The notes under the pieces: model-generated
Told to the model about the DNA's origin: nothing
The model's input: the letters and a program-made list of their open reading frames with translations, nothing else
Databases searched by the model: none
Position numbers and translations under genes: made by a program
Shown: piece by piece, positions 52,904 through 61,388 of the stretch
Layout of the letters: each line of letters opens with the position of its first letter
Position numbering within the stretch: the stretch's first letter is position 1
From: CAWGHZ01 sp963775315
GTDB lineage: Bacteria; Pseudomonadota; Alphaproteobacteria; MPNO01; DASWLB01
DNA length: 64,000 bases
Direction of reading: 5' to 3'
Assembly: GCA_963775315.1 (NCBI GenBank)
Contig: CAVZIN010000007.1
Span: forward strand, 1,178,001-1,242,000

Positions 52904-53884
52904 ATGAAGCAGCGCAGGCTCGGCCGGAACGGCCCGACGACGTCATCCATCGGGCTCGGCTGCATGACCATGACCAGCATCTACGGTCAGGTGGACGAGG
53001 CGGAATGCGTCGCCACGATCCAGGCCGCGCTGGATGCGGGGCTCGCCTTCCTCGACACGTCCGACGCCTACGGGGCGGGCTCGAACGAGGAGCTGGTCGG
53101 GCGCGCCATCAAGGGTCGGCGCGACAAGGCGCTGGTCGCCACCAAGTTCGGCAACGTGCGCCTGCCGGACGGCAAGCCCGGCGGCGACGGCAGGCCCGAA
53201 TACGTGGTCGAGGCCTGCGACAGGAGCCTCAAGCGGCTCGGCGTCGACACGATCGACCTCTACTTCCAGCACCGCGTCGACCGGCGCGTGCCGATCGAGG
53301 ACACGGTCGGCGCGATGGCCGGGCTCGTGAAGGCCGGAAAGGTGCGTTATCTCGGACTCTCCGAGGCCGCGCCAGCCACGATCCGGCGCGCCGCCGCGGT
53401 CCACCCGATCGCGGCGTTGCAGACCGAATATTCGCTCTGGTGCCGCTTTGCCGAGGACGAGTTGCTGCCAACCTGCCGCGAACTCGGCATCGCCTACGTC
53501 GCCTACTCCCCGCTCGGGCGGGGCTTCCTCACCGCCGGCTTCAAGTCGCTCGACGCCTTGCCCGAAAAGGACCGGCGGCGCCAGCATCCGCGCTTCTTCG
53601 CCGACAATTTCGCCAGAAACGTCGCGATGCTGGGCCCGATCGAGGCGCTGGCGAAGGAAAAGGCCTGCACGCCGGCGCAGATCGCGCTCGCGTGGCTCCT
53701 CGGCGAGGGCGAGGACATCGTGCCGATCCCCGGCATGTCGAAGCGCACCCACCTCCGCGACAACATCGCCGCCACCGAGATCGCGCTCAGCAGGGCCGAG
53801 CGCGACCGGCTGCGCGCCGCCATCCCGCCTATGGCCGCCGGAGACCGCTACCCTGCCGCCCAACTCGACTCGGTGAACGTGTAA
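52904..53884 (+). CDS. Aldo/keto reductase
   Basis: The protein is 326 residues with a TIM barrel and NADPH dependence. The catalytic tetrad is visible: Asp and Tyr in FLDTSDAYGAGSNEE, Lys in ATKFG and His in YFQHRVD. Cofactor contacts lie in YSPLGRGFLTAG and IPGMSKRTHLRDN. It resembles the YhdN/AKR11-13 group. GGGAGGCGAGC precedes ATG 52904. It may reduce a carbonyl in a compound imported by the tandem MFS carriers (inference). Confidence 0.9.
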   Translation: MKQRRLGRNGPTTSSIGLGCMTMTSIYGQVDEAECVATIQAALDAGLAFLDTSDAYGAGSNEELVGRAIKGRRDKALVATKFGNVRLPDGKPGGDGRPEYVVEACDRSLKRLGVDTIDLYFQHRVDRRVPIEDTVGAMAGLVKAGKVRYLGLSEAAPATIRRAAAVHPIAALQTEYSLWCRFAEDELLPTCRELGIAYVAYSPLGRGFLTAGFKSLDALPEKDRRRQHPRFFADNFARNVAMLGPIEALAKEKACTPAQIALAWLLGEGEDIVPIPGMSKRTHLRDNIAATEIALSRAERDRLRAAIPPMAAGDRYPAAQLDSVNV

Positions 53885-53933
53885 AGCGGCTATCGGCCCC
53901 TCGTCGAGCCCCGGCGGTGGCAGGTTCCAAACG

Positions 53934-54920
53934 CTACGGCACCAGCACGGCGGCGCCGCGGAGCTTTCCTTCTCGCAGACGGGCAAGCGCCTCGTTGGCC
54001 TGGTCCAGCGGGAACGCCTCGGTCTCGGTGACGACCGGCACCTCGGGCGCCAGCGCCAGGAACTCCTCCCCGTCCTTGCGGGTGAGGTTCGCGACCGAGC
54101 GCACTACGCGCTCGCCCCACAGCCTATCGTAGGGGAACGACGGGATGTCCGACATGTGGATGCCACCGCAGACGACCGTGCCGCCCTTGTCGGTCGCAGC
54201 AAGGGCCAGCGGCACCAGCCCGCCCACCGGCGCGAAGATGATTGCGGCATCGAGCTTCTCGGGCGGCGCCTCCTCCGAGGCCCCGGCCCAGATCGCGCCG
54301 AGATCGCGTGCGAACTCCTGCGCGGCCGTGTCGCCCGCGCGGGTGAAGGCGAAAATGCGACGTCCCTGGTGGCGCGCGACCTGGGCCACGATGTGCGCCG
54401 CCGCGCCGAAGCCGTAGATGCCAAGGTTCCGGGCATCGCCGGCCATCACCAGCGAGCGATAGCCGATCAGTCCGGCACACAGAAGCGGCGCTGCCGCCAC
54501 GTCGCTCGCCCCGCCCGCGAACGGGAAGCAGAAGCGCTGGTCGGCCAGCGCGTACTCGGCATAGCCGCCGTCGATCGTGTAGCCGGTGAAGCGCGCCCGC
54601 TCGCACAGATTTTCGCGGCCCGAGGTGCAGAAGCGGCAGACCCCGCAGGTCCAGCCGAGCCACGGCACGCCGACGCGATCCCCCTCCCCGAACCGTGCGA
54701 CGCCGGTGCCGAGCCCCGCCACGCGGCCGACGATCTCATGGCCGGGAACGAGCGGCAGCTTCGGCTCGGTCAGCTCCCCGTCCACGACATGCAGGTCGGT
54801 GCGGCAGACACCGCACGCCGTCACCTTGACCAGCACCTCACCCGGCCCTGGCGCGGGCGTCGGCAGCTCTCGCGCTACCAGGGCCACGCCCGGCCGGTCC
54901 ATCACCATTGCCCGCATCAC
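53934..54920 (-). CDS. Zinc-dependent alcohol dehydrogenase (MDR family)
   Basis: The protein is 328 residues. The catalytic zinc site is VTACGVCRTDLHVVDGEL with PGHEIVG; the structural zinc loop is CGVCRFCTSGRENLC; the nucleotide fold has GIYGFGAAAHIVAQVA. The class AdhP/AdhA-like with a zinc-only mechanism is expected. Substrate unknown. It is divergent from the PCD gene with 48 bases between starts. Confidence 0.9.
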   Translation of the reverse strand: MMRAMVMDRPGVALVARELPTPAPGPGEVLVKVTACGVCRTDLHVVDGELTEPKLPLVPGHEIVGRVAGLGTGVARFGEGDRVGVPWLGWTCGVCRFCTSGRENLCERARFTGYTIDGGYAEYALADQRFCFPFAGGASDVAAAPLLCAGLIGYRSLVMAGDARNLGIYGFGAAAHIVAQVARHQGRRIFAFTRAGDTAAQEFARDLGAIWAGASEEAPPEKLDAAIIFAPVGGLVPLALAATDKGGTVVCGGIHMSDIPSFPYDRLWGERVVRSVANLTRKDGEEFLALAPEVPVVTETEAFPLDQANEALARLREGKLRGAAVLVP

Positions 54921-54968
54921 GCGATGTCCCTAACTTCGTATCGACACTGGACTGTAGAGGATACTCAT

Positions 54969-55301
54969 ATGGCCCTCACCCAGATGAAATGCGTGCCCTG
55001 CCAGGGCGGAATTCCGCCCATGCCGCGCGACCAGGCCGAGCGCTACGCGAAGGAAACGCCCGGCTGGACCCTGAACGACGGCGCGACCCAACTCCGCCGC
55101 AAGTTCACCTTTGCCGACTTCAAGGAGGCACTGGCCTTCGTCGACAAGGTGGGGGCGCTTGCCGAAGCGCAGGATCATCACCCCGACATCACCTTCGGCT
55201 GGGGCTATGCGGACGTGCTGTTCTTCACCCACAAGATAAAGGGACTGCACGAGAATGACTTCATAATGGCCGCCAAGGTGAACGAGATCGCCGGCGGCTG
55301 A
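54969..55301 (+). CDS. phhB: Pterin-4a-carbinolamine dehydratase
   Basis: The protein is 110 residues. The signature of catalytic histidines is intact: EAQDHHPDITFGWGYADV, followed by FFTHKIKGLHENDF. It recycles tetrahydrobiopterin in phenylalanine hydroxylation or may stabilise other proteins (family knowledge). The N-terminal MKCVPCQGGIPPM is a common extension of this branch. No phenylalanine hydroxylase is in the window. Confidence 0.92.
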   Translation: MALTQMKCVPCQGGIPPMPRDQAERYAKETPGWTLNDGATQLRRKFTFADFKEALAFVDKVGALAEAQDHHPDITFGWGYADVLFFTHKIKGLHENDFIMAAKVNEIAGG

Positions 55302-55411
55302 ATTTCGCTGGGCATGTTGGCGCGACCGGGAATAGTCCCTATAATTTCTTACCCCTGCCCGCCCCGGACGGCCGGTTGGCGGCGCACCGCGGAGATCGGG
55401 AGAAGCCAGAC

Positions 55412-56311
55412 ATGACCATCAAGCGCGTCGAGTCGCTCGCCTACGGCGCCGACGACGTCACCGCCGGCGTCAAGTTCCACGAGGATCTCGGGCTCGAGAA
55501 GGTGGAGAGCGGGGCGAACGGCGCGACCTTCCGTACGCCCTCGAACCAGTTCATTCATGTCCGGAAGTCGTCCGATACCAGCCTGCCCACGTCGCCCGAG
55601 GGCCGCAACGCCATGTGCGAATGCACCTGGGGCGTCGACACCAAGGAGGCGCTGGAGGCGCTGGGCGCCGAGCTTGCCAAGGACCGCCAGTTGCGGCGCG
55701 ACGCCGACGGCACGATCCACACCCAGGACGACACCGGCAACCAGATCGCCTTCCGCGTCTCGACGCCCGCCGTGGTGTCGCTCGACCCGGTCGAGGTGAA
55801 CCTGTCCAACATCAACGTCCGGATCAACACGATCAAAGACCGCAACATGGACCGGCAGGCGAAGCCGCTCCGCATCGGCCACGTCGTCTGGTCGATCCCC
55901 GAGAACATGAAGGAGAAGGCGTCCGACTTCTACCTCAACCGGCTCGGCTTCCGCATGACCGACCGGTCGAAGGACCTCGGCGACTTCATGCGCGTGCCCG
56001 GTCGGACGGACCACCACAACATCTTCCTGCTGCATCGCGCGAACCAGAACCGGTTCGACCACGTCGCGTTCGAGGTGCACGATTTCGACGAGCTGATGGT
56101 CGGCGGCCACCACCTCACCAATCGCGGCTGGAAGGCGGTGACCCGCCCGGGCCGCCACATGGTCGGCTCCAACCTGTTCTGGTATTTCCAGAATCCGGCG
56201 GGCGGCAAGACCGAGTACTTCAACGATATCGACATCATGGACGACAGCTGGGAGCCGAAGGTGCACGACAAGCATCCCGGCTGGGCGATCTGGGAGTTCG
56301 ACGCCGCCTGA
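55412..56311 (+). CDS. Two-domain VOC-family dioxygenase-like protein
   Basis: The protein is 299 residues. Two VOC modules: the first (IKRVESLAYGADDVTAGVKF) lacks obvious metal histidines; the second has RIGHVVWSIPENM, HNIFLLHR, FDHVAFEV and KTEYFNDIDIMDD, a His-His-Glu set like extradiol ring-cleavage dioxygenases. It may cleave catechol-type rings. The start at 55412 follows GGGAGAAG; no partner hydrolase adjoins. Confidence 0.84.
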   Translation: MTIKRVESLAYGADDVTAGVKFHEDLGLEKVESGANGATFRTPSNQFIHVRKSSDTSLPTSPEGRNAMCECTWGVDTKEALEALGAELAKDRQLRRDADGTIHTQDDTGNQIAFRVSTPAVVSLDPVEVNLSNINVRINTIKDRNMDRQAKPLRIGHVVWSIPENMKEKASDFYLNRLGFRMTDRSKDLGDFMRVPGRTDHHNIFLLHRANQNRFDHVAFEVHDFDELMVGGHHLTNRGWKAVTRPGRHMVGSNLFWYFQNPAGGKTEYFNDIDIMDDSWEPKVHDKHPGWAIWEFDAA

Positions 56312-56380
56312 GCGGGCTCGTCCGCAGCTTGAGGAAGCGCTGCCAGATGCTTGATCCGGCGGCGTTTTCTGTCCGAGACT

Positions 56381-56539
56381 TTACTTGCTCTCGACCTTGG
56401 GAAGCTGGATCTTGACCTCGTGCGTGGAGCTCTGCTGGTGGAAATAGAGGTAGGCGAGGACGCCCACCACCACGACCAGAGCGCCGACGATGAAATAGAG
56501 CCAGCTGGTCTGCCCCTGCCCCTGGTTCGGTCCCGCCAT
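56381..56539 (-). CDS. Small single-span membrane protein, 52 aa
   Basis: The protein reads with a polar Gly/Gln-rich start (AGPNQGQGQTSW), one membrane span (LYFIVGALVVVVGVLAYLYF) and a charged end (STHEVKIQLPKVESK). A strong AGGAAAGGA site precedes ATG 56539. It is the last core gene before the tRNA fragment. No family recognised with certainty. Confidence 0.7.
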   Translation of the reverse strand: MAGPNQGQGQTSWLYFIVGALVVVVGVLAYLYFHQQSSTHEVKIQLPKVESK

Positions 56540-56650
56540 CGCTGAATCCTTTCCTCTGTCGCGGCCAGAGATTGGAACGTGGCGGGCGGGGCATCGTTCC
56601 CCCGCTTGATTCGAAGCCGGAACGGGAGTGGTGTGGGCGCCTCCAACGCC

Positions 56651-56690
56651 GGAAGGGTGGCCGAGCGGTTTAAGGCACCGGTCTTGAAAA
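56651..56690 (+). pseudogene. 5' half of a tRNA-Ser(UGA) gene, cut after the anticodon loop
   Basis: GGAAGGGTGGCCGAGCGG (acceptor and D arms) leads through the D loop to the anticodon region CCGGTCTTGAAAA with anticodon TGA. Past 56690 the sequence (GCGAAAAGCCGG...) has no variable arm, no T arm and no CCCTTCC to close the acceptor stem. It therefore cannot form a tRNA. It marks the border between core genes and the accessory region on the right and is likely an integration scar. Confidence 0.85.
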
Positions 56691-56829
56691 GCGAAAAGCC
56701 GGTTCCCTGTTGATCACCCCCTACCCCTTTGCGTCAAGTTTTCTGCGGCTTTTGGCGCTGGTGGCGGGCCCACTTTCCTGCCCCGTCACTGGCCGTCATG
56801 CGGAGTTGGGTTGCGGCGCGGGTTGCAGG

Positions 56830-57054
56830 CTACTTGCGAACGTTCGTGTAACCTTGCTCTACGACCGCGTTGGCATTCATCCGAGCGACCACTTGGAAGC
56901 CATGATGCTGGCCGGACATGCGAACTTTCATCCATCCCTTATCGGCTTTTCGGCAAGTGACAACAATCCGGTCGCCCGAAACCTGATCGCCGGAACTCGT
57001 GCCGTGAAACGATTTTGGAGCACTAGGACCTGGCAACGTGCCCTTCGCCCTCAA
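56830..57054 (-). CDS. Small hypothetical protein, 74 aa
   Basis: The frame ends SGDRIVVTCRKADKGWMKV ... NAVVEQGYTNVRK, with alternating strand-like pattern. It overlaps the 3' end of the upstream gene by 32 bases and runs in the same direction, so it could be the last gene of that run. A longer opposite-strand frame (56710-57066, TTG start) looks less protein-like. No family recognised. Confidence 0.35.
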   Translation of the reverse strand: MRAKGTLPGPSAPKSFHGTSSGDQVSGDRIVVTCRKADKGWMKVRMSGQHHGFQVVARMNANAVVEQGYTNVRK

Positions 57055-57466
57055 GCTCTTGGATGAGCCCTACAACGAGGCTGTAGTCCAGCCTGAGATC
57101 CGCAGAGACATCGGAAGGATAGATCACGTCACCGTCATGCTCGGCGAAGTATGCCCGTATCTCTCTCTTTGCCTTTGACCTCGGTACTTCGCGCACGTCG
57201 ACGAGGCCGACCGCTGCACTGAGCTCAGCGACCCGCCGCTCGAGCTCGGCGATTCTCTCTCGGTCTGAGCGCCGTTCTTCGAGCAATGCACTCACCCGAT
57301 CAGACGACAGGGAACTTGCGGCATCGACAAATCCGGCTGACCCGGTCTCAACATCGATGAACCACGTAAAGGCTGGGTTAACCCCGACCCTTGCACGTGT
57401 TTCAACGTGATGCACGTAGTGCCGGTTCCCCGGTGACGTGCGGCCGTTTGTGATCGTTAAGTCCAT
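57023..57466 (-). CDS. Hypothetical protein with coiled coil and winged-helix-like end
   Basis: The protein is 147 residues. A beta-rich start is followed by a short coiled coil (LLEERRSDRERIAELERRVA, about residues 85-104) and a C-terminal segment IYPSDVSADLRLDYSLVVGL that looks like a small winged helix. It may be a DNA-binding accessory protein. ATG 57466 is used; GTG 57472 overlapping the upstream stop by one base is an alternative. Function unknown. Confidence 0.6.
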   Translation of the reverse strand: MDLTITNGRTSPGNRHYVHHVETRARVGVNPAFTWFIDVETGSAGFVDAASSLSSDRVSALLEERRSDRERIAELERRVAELSAAVGLVDVREVPRSKAKREIRAYFAEHDGDVIYPSDVSADLRLDYSLVVGLIQELEGEGHVARS

Positions 57467-57471
57467 GTCCA

Positions 57472-57876
57472 CTACTTTTTGTGTCTTGGGCGCTCGGCTG
57501 CTGGATTAGCGGCAACGCCCGAGGTCTCACCATCCGCTTCCCGAGCTTTACCTATACGATCAACCAACGAGCTCGCCAATTCCACTGCAGAGTTCATGCT
57601 CAATTTGACAGCAACAAGTAAAGTTCGCAACCGATCTTCTTCGATCTCTCCCAGTTCGTAGGTGGCTTCCCTATCGTTTGATGATTTGAGATTTGCTGAC
57701 TGGGATTTGATCTTCCGGTCGTCCTCGAAGAAGGTCACCACGATACCATCGCGATCCCCCCAAATCCGCAAGACGTGCCCGTCGGCGTAGACCGTGCGAT
57801 AGTCGGCTGCGCGTTCGTAGGGGATCGATATCGCGCTGCTCGGCGAGCGCCCTTTAGGGCGAGCTGTTTTAGCCAT
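57472..57876 (-). CDS. Hypothetical protein, 134 aa
   Basis: The protein starts with a basic, Pro/Ser-rich tail (AKTARPKGRSPSSA), has a small beta-rich part (YADGHVLRIWGDRDGIVVTF) and a helical part (DRLRTLLVAVKLSMNSAVEL), then a charged end (PAAERPRHKK). GAGGGAGGCGGC directly precedes ATG 57876, which decides the start. It is immediately upstream of the coiled-coil gene. No family recognised. Confidence 0.6.
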   Translation of the reverse strand: MAKTARPKGRSPSSAISIPYERAADYRTVYADGHVLRIWGDRDGIVVTFFEDDRKIKSQSANLKSSNDREATYELGEIEEDRLRTLLVAVKLSMNSAVELASSLVDRIGKAREADGETSGVAANPAAERPRHKK

Positions 57877-57974
57877 GCCGCCTCCCTCTTCCATAACCTA
57901 ACCATTCGGCCCTCTCCCGCCTAGCCCCTACCTGAGACGGTCCGACACCACGCCTCGCGGTGGTCGCGTCACCC

Positions 57975-58412
57975 TCAGTGACCGGCGCCCAGCGCGCTTT
58001 CGAACTTGCTCGCCGCGGTCGGGGCGCAGTCCCGACCGCCCATCGCGATCACCTCCGCGCCCGTAGAGTTGTCTATCAGCGATAGGTTGTACACGACGGC
58101 TGCCCCGCCCGGGATGATGCACAGGTCGTATTGCCGTTCTGAGAGTTGGAGGCGATACCGCGTGCGGAAGGTATCCGCCGTCTCTAAATGGACGGCTGGG
58201 GTCAAAGACCCCGTCGTCGTCCGCGGGCCTTGATCGACCACCATCCTCCAGCCGTCGCGGCTGAGCGCCGTCTTGATCTCGCCAAGCAATGGGCTCGCCC
58301 CTACCGGCACCGTAATGGATTTGTCGCTCGGGTCGATTTTCCCGAAGGTGTGGACGTCGCTGCTCATGCAGCCGGCAAGCACCACGCAGAGCAGCAGAAT
58401 CAAGTTGCGCAT
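57975..58412 (-). CDS. Hypothetical lipoprotein, 145 aa
   Basis: The lipoprotein signal is RNLILLLCVVLAGCMSS with acylated Cys15. The mature domain alternates strands (SITVPVGASPLLGEI, YDLCIIPGGAAVVYNLSLID) and holds two further cysteines. ATG 58412 has GGGGG upstream and is decided by the signal peptide. Lipoproteins of this size are frequent in prophages and islands. Function unknown. Confidence 0.68.
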   Translation of the reverse strand: MRNLILLLCVVLAGCMSSDVHTFGKIDPSDKSITVPVGASPLLGEIKTALSRDGWRMVVDQGPRTTTGSLTPAVHLETADTFRTRYRLQLSERQYDLCIIPGGAAVVYNLSLIDNSTGAEVIAMGGRDCAPTAASKFESALGAGH

Positions 58413-58460
58413 TGCACCCCCAATTGGGCCAGGCTCTCGCGGCCTGCCCAACGATCGCCC

Positions 58461-58679
58461 CTATCGGGCTCTTTGCAGATCTGCGACCGCTTTACGCCAC
58501 GCCTCGTTCCCCTCGCGCATCAGCTGCTCGACGCGGACGGCGACTAGCCCCTGCATCGTCTCGCCGCGCGCGTACAGCGTCGGCCGGATCGGATGGTCGT
58601 GCACCAGGTCGAGCACGAGCCCCGTCGGCTGGTGCGTCGCGGTGCCGCCGTCGCGGTCGATGATCCAGTCCTCCGCCAT
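58461..58679 (-). CDS. Small hypothetical protein, 72 aa
   Basis: The frame reads AEDWIIDRDGGTATHQPTG at the start and VRVEQLMREGNEAWRKAVAD near the end, with a helical C-terminus. The longer upstream frame has no support. It is divergent from the next small membrane protein. Not recognised. Confidence 0.55.
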   Translation of the reverse strand: MAEDWIIDRDGGTATHQPTGLVLDLVHDHPIRPTLYARGETMQGLVAVRVEQLMREGNEAWRKAVADLQRAR

Positions 58680-58763
58680 GCGCCGATCATGCCCGGCGCC
58701 GCGGGCAGAGGGAAGGCCGTCGGTGTATGCACTCGACGACGGATCGGCTACACCTTCCGTCAG

Positions 58764-59099
58764 ATGATCAAGATCCTCGCCGCAAGTCTGATCGTGGGCT
58801 CGATAGCGCTGGCGCTCCCGTTCGTCGGGCACCGGCACGGCTACAACCGAGCCGTGGCGCGCGCGAGTTGCGCCCTATGGGCCGTCGCGATCTCGACGTT
58901 CACGTACTGGCTTGGCTACACCGTCGGCGAGGGCGCTTTCCGGAAGGGACCAGGCGTCGGATACGCTCAAGGTAAGAACGTCGTCGCCGTTGTCGCGCAT
59001 GTTGGGCCCCAGATCGTTCTCTCTACGTTCCCACAGAGGGGTGCGATGCGCAAGTGGAGTCCCGCCCCGCACCTGAGCTTTCATCGTAGCCCGTCCTAG
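58764..59099 (+). CDS. Small membrane protein, 111 aa
   Basis: Two hydrophobic segments (IKILAASLIVGSIALALPFV and CALWAVAISTFTYWLGYTVG) are followed by a polar, Gly/Lys-rich tail. The ATG at 58764 is the first credible start; no strong ribosome site is seen. Topology resembles holin-like or small inner-membrane proteins, but there is no specific match. Confidence 0.5.
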   Translation: MIKILAASLIVGSIALALPFVGHRHGYNRAVARASCALWAVAISTFTYWLGYTVGEGAFRKGPGVGYAQGKNVVAVVAHVGPQIVLSTFPQRGAMRKWSPAPHLSFHRSPS

Positions 59100-59317
59100 G
59101 TGGAGCCTCGCCGGACCTGCAGCACCAGCGCCCCGGGCTCAACACGAGGGGCAGGCGGTTGCAAAATCATGGTTAATTTGAGTGTAGAAATGTAGATTTC
59201 TTCACCCTCTGATTGCACGATGGCTATTCTTTCGTGTCCCACCGTTCATGGTCGACCGACAAACAGATCGGGCCAGGTGCGGATCGGACGGGGTGAATAT
59301 TTCAGAGGGAGCTACCA

Positions 59318-59788
59318 ATGAAGCGCATTCTTACGCTCGGCGTCGCCGTGCTGGCCCTTGGCGGGTGCTCTTCGATGTTCAACGGCACGACACAGGACAT
59401 CTACGTGAACACGAACCCGGCGCAAGCCAACTGCGTTCTGACACGCGAAGGTCATGAAATCGCCCGGCTGGCGACCACTCCGGGTCAAGTCAAGGTGGAC
59501 AAGACCAAGCACGACATCACCATCACCTGCGATAAGGAGGGGTACCAGACGGCGACCTTCTACGACAAAAGTGGTTGGGAGTCCGGCACGGGCGGTGCGG
59601 GCATCGCGCTCGATGTCCTCCTGACGTTCGGCCTGAGTAGCGCCATCGACTCCGCCACTGGCGCGGACAACAAATATGACAGTCCCGTCAGCATCAGTCT
59701 GATCCCGAACCCAGCCGTAACCCAGGTCCCACCGGGAGCCGCGATGACGCCGACCAGCGCCCCTGTTCCGAGCAAGCCTGGAATTTGA
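59318..59788 (+). CDS. Hypothetical lipoprotein with PEGA-like domain, 156 aa
   Basis: The lipoprotein signal is KRILTLGVAVLALGGCSS, Cys17. The body has a PEGA-like pattern (VNTNPAQANCVLTREGHEIA, then TCDKEGYQTATFYDKSG), a hydrophobic Gly-rich segment and a Pro/Ala tail. A good AGAGGGAGCT site precedes ATG 59318. The 218 bases upstream contain AT-rich sequence near 59170-59200 that could be its promoter, though no consensus boxes are certain. Confidence 0.72.
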   Translation: MKRILTLGVAVLALGGCSSMFNGTTQDIYVNTNPAQANCVLTREGHEIARLATTPGQVKVDKTKHDITITCDKEGYQTATFYDKSGWESGTGGAGIALDVLLTFGLSSAIDSATGADNKYDSPVSISLIPNPAVTQVPPGAAMTPTSAPVPSKPGI

Positions 59789-59907
59789 CGGCAGCATCGG
59801 GAAGTTCGGCGAGACGCGACAGGGGGCAACGTGACGCCCCCTGTCGATCCCCCTCGACACTATGCAAGCACTTATTCCGCCCGAGCTTCGTGCTAGATGA
59901 TGGCCGC

Positions 59908-60585
59908 ATGTGCGGACGCTTCACCCACCTGCTGACTTGGCGCCGGATCGTCGAGCTCTACCGGCTGACGCAGCCCGAGCCGCCCGCCGGCTGGCGCGAG
60001 CGGTACAATCTCGCCCCCACCCAGGACGCGCTAGTCGTGCGCGATCGGGAAAGCGAGCGCGAGGGCGTCATGCTGCGCTGGGGCCTAGTGCCTTTCTGGT
60101 CGAAGGAACCGGCCAGCGGCTACAGCACGATCAACGCGCGGGCCGAAACGGTCATGACGAAGCCGACGTACCGCGAGCCGTTCAGACGCCGACGCTGCAT
60201 CGTACCGGCGAGCGGGTTCTATGAGTGGCGCGTCGAGCCAGGGTCGAAGGGGAAGCAGCCGTATCACTTCCGTCGCGCCGATGGCGAACCGATGTCATTT
60301 GCCGGGTTGTGGGACCGCTGGCAAAAGGGTGACGCCGAGCCGATCGAGAGCTTCACGATCATCGTGGGCGGTGCGCCGCCGTCGATCGCGCCCTACCATG
60401 ATCGGTCGCCCGTGATCCTCGAGCCCGACTGGTTCGACATGTGGCTAGATCCTGCGACCGACCCGAAGATGCTGGGGCCGATGCTGGCGCCGTATGACGG
60501 CGCGCTGACGATCGAGCCGGTGTCAAAGGCCGTCAACAATCCGTGGAACGACTACCCCGAGTTGCTACCAGCGGCGATGGGGTGA
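59908..60585 (+). CDS. SRAP-domain protein (HMCES/YedK family)
   Basis: The protein is 225 residues. It begins with the catalytic Cys2 (MCGRFTHLL), which forms a covalent DNA-protein crosslink at abasic sites in single-stranded DNA. Other conserved parts are YNLAPTQDALVV, INARAETV, CIVPASGFYEW and APYHDRSPVIL with the active-site His. The family is also frequent on phages and islands. ATG 59908 is required because Cys2 must follow Met1. It overlaps the nuclease gene as GTGA. Confidence 0.93.
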   Translation: MCGRFTHLLTWRRIVELYRLTQPEPPAGWRERYNLAPTQDALVVRDRESEREGVMLRWGLVPFWSKEPASGYSTINARAETVMTKPTYREPFRRRRCIVPASGFYEWRVEPGSKGKQPYHFRRADGEPMSFAGLWDRWQKGDAEPIESFTIIVGGAPPSIAPYHDRSPVILEPDWFDMWLDPATDPKMLGPMLAPYDGALTIEPVSKAVNNPWNDYPELLPAAMG

Positions 60586-61253
60586 CCGGGGTGCATCGGG
60601 CCATCGTTGCTTGGCTTGCATTCTTGGTTGCAGGCCTCGCTCCTGCCGCGTACGCCGATGTCACCGGCCGCGCCTCGGTCATCGACGGCGACACGATCGA
60701 GATCCATGGCCAGCGGGTTCGCATGTTCGGCGTCGACGCACCGGAGAGCGCGCAGACGTGCGAGGCAAGCGGCACTCAGTGGCGATGCGGGCACCTCGCC
60801 GCTCTCGCCCTAGGCGAGAAGATCGCCAGCCGGCCCGTCAGTTGCACCGAGAAGGACCGCGACCAGTATCACCGCATTGTCGCCGTGTGCCGCGTCGGGG
60901 GCGAAGACCTCAGCGCTTGGCTCGTAGCGGAAGGCTGGGCGATGGCCTACCGCCATTACTCAACCGCCTATGTCTTGCAGGAGGACGCGGCGCGTGCTGC
61001 GCATCGTCGCATCTGGCGCGGGAAGTTCATGCCGCCATGGGACTGGCGCCGCTGCCGGCGGCTCGAGCCCGCAGCGAGCGACGCCAGCGACTGCAAGATT
61101 AAGGGCAACATCAGTTCGCACGGCGAGCGCATCTACCACGTCCCAGGCGGGCGGTATTACGACCGCACGGTCATCACACCGCCGAAGGGCGAGAAGTGGT
61201 TCTGCACCGAACCTGAGGCGCAGGCGGCGGGATGGCGCCGGTCGAAGCGTTGA
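60582..61253 (+). CDS. Secreted staphylococcal-nuclease-like thermonuclease with C-terminal 'sunset' domain
   Basis: The protein is 223 residues. A signal peptide covers about 1-25. The nuclease core has VIDGDTIEIHGQRVRMFGVD, DAPE and DQYHRIVAVCRVG with the expected Asp/Arg/Glu positions. The end (KGNISSHGERIYHVPGG, DRTVI, EAQAAGWRRSKR) is the C-terminal domain that NCBI models call 'sunset'. The GTG start at 60582 overlaps the SRAP stop, so the two are coupled. It probably cleaves extracellular or periplasmic DNA. Confidence 0.9.
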   Translation: MTGVHRAIVAWLAFLVAGLAPAAYADVTGRASVIDGDTIEIHGQRVRMFGVDAPESAQTCEASGTQWRCGHLAALALGEKIASRPVSCTEKDRDQYHRIVAVCRVGGEDLSAWLVAEGWAMAYRHYSTAYVLQEDAARAAHRRIWRGKFMPPWDWRRCRRLEPAASDASDCKIKGNISSHGERIYHVPGGRYYDRTVITPPKGEKWFCTEPEAQAAGWRRSKR

Positions 61254-61388
61254 TCGAGGGCGCTGATCTGCCGACCGCAGCAATCCGAGGGGAAGCCACG
61301 CCGTCGCGGGCGGGGCCGCTGCCTACGTCGCGCCCGGCCGGCGCGGCCGTCAAGCGGGCCACCTGTCGAATTGAAGGAGGAAATCACA

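Noticed and set aside
56651..56740. A complete tRNA-Ser gene
   Set aside because: Only the acceptor 5' strand, D arm and anticodon region are present; no T arm or closing acceptor strand.
56710..57066. 118-codon plus-strand gene after the tRNA fragment
   Set aside because: TTG start, no ribosome site, unlikely composition; the minus-strand small frame fits the local operon better, though weakly.
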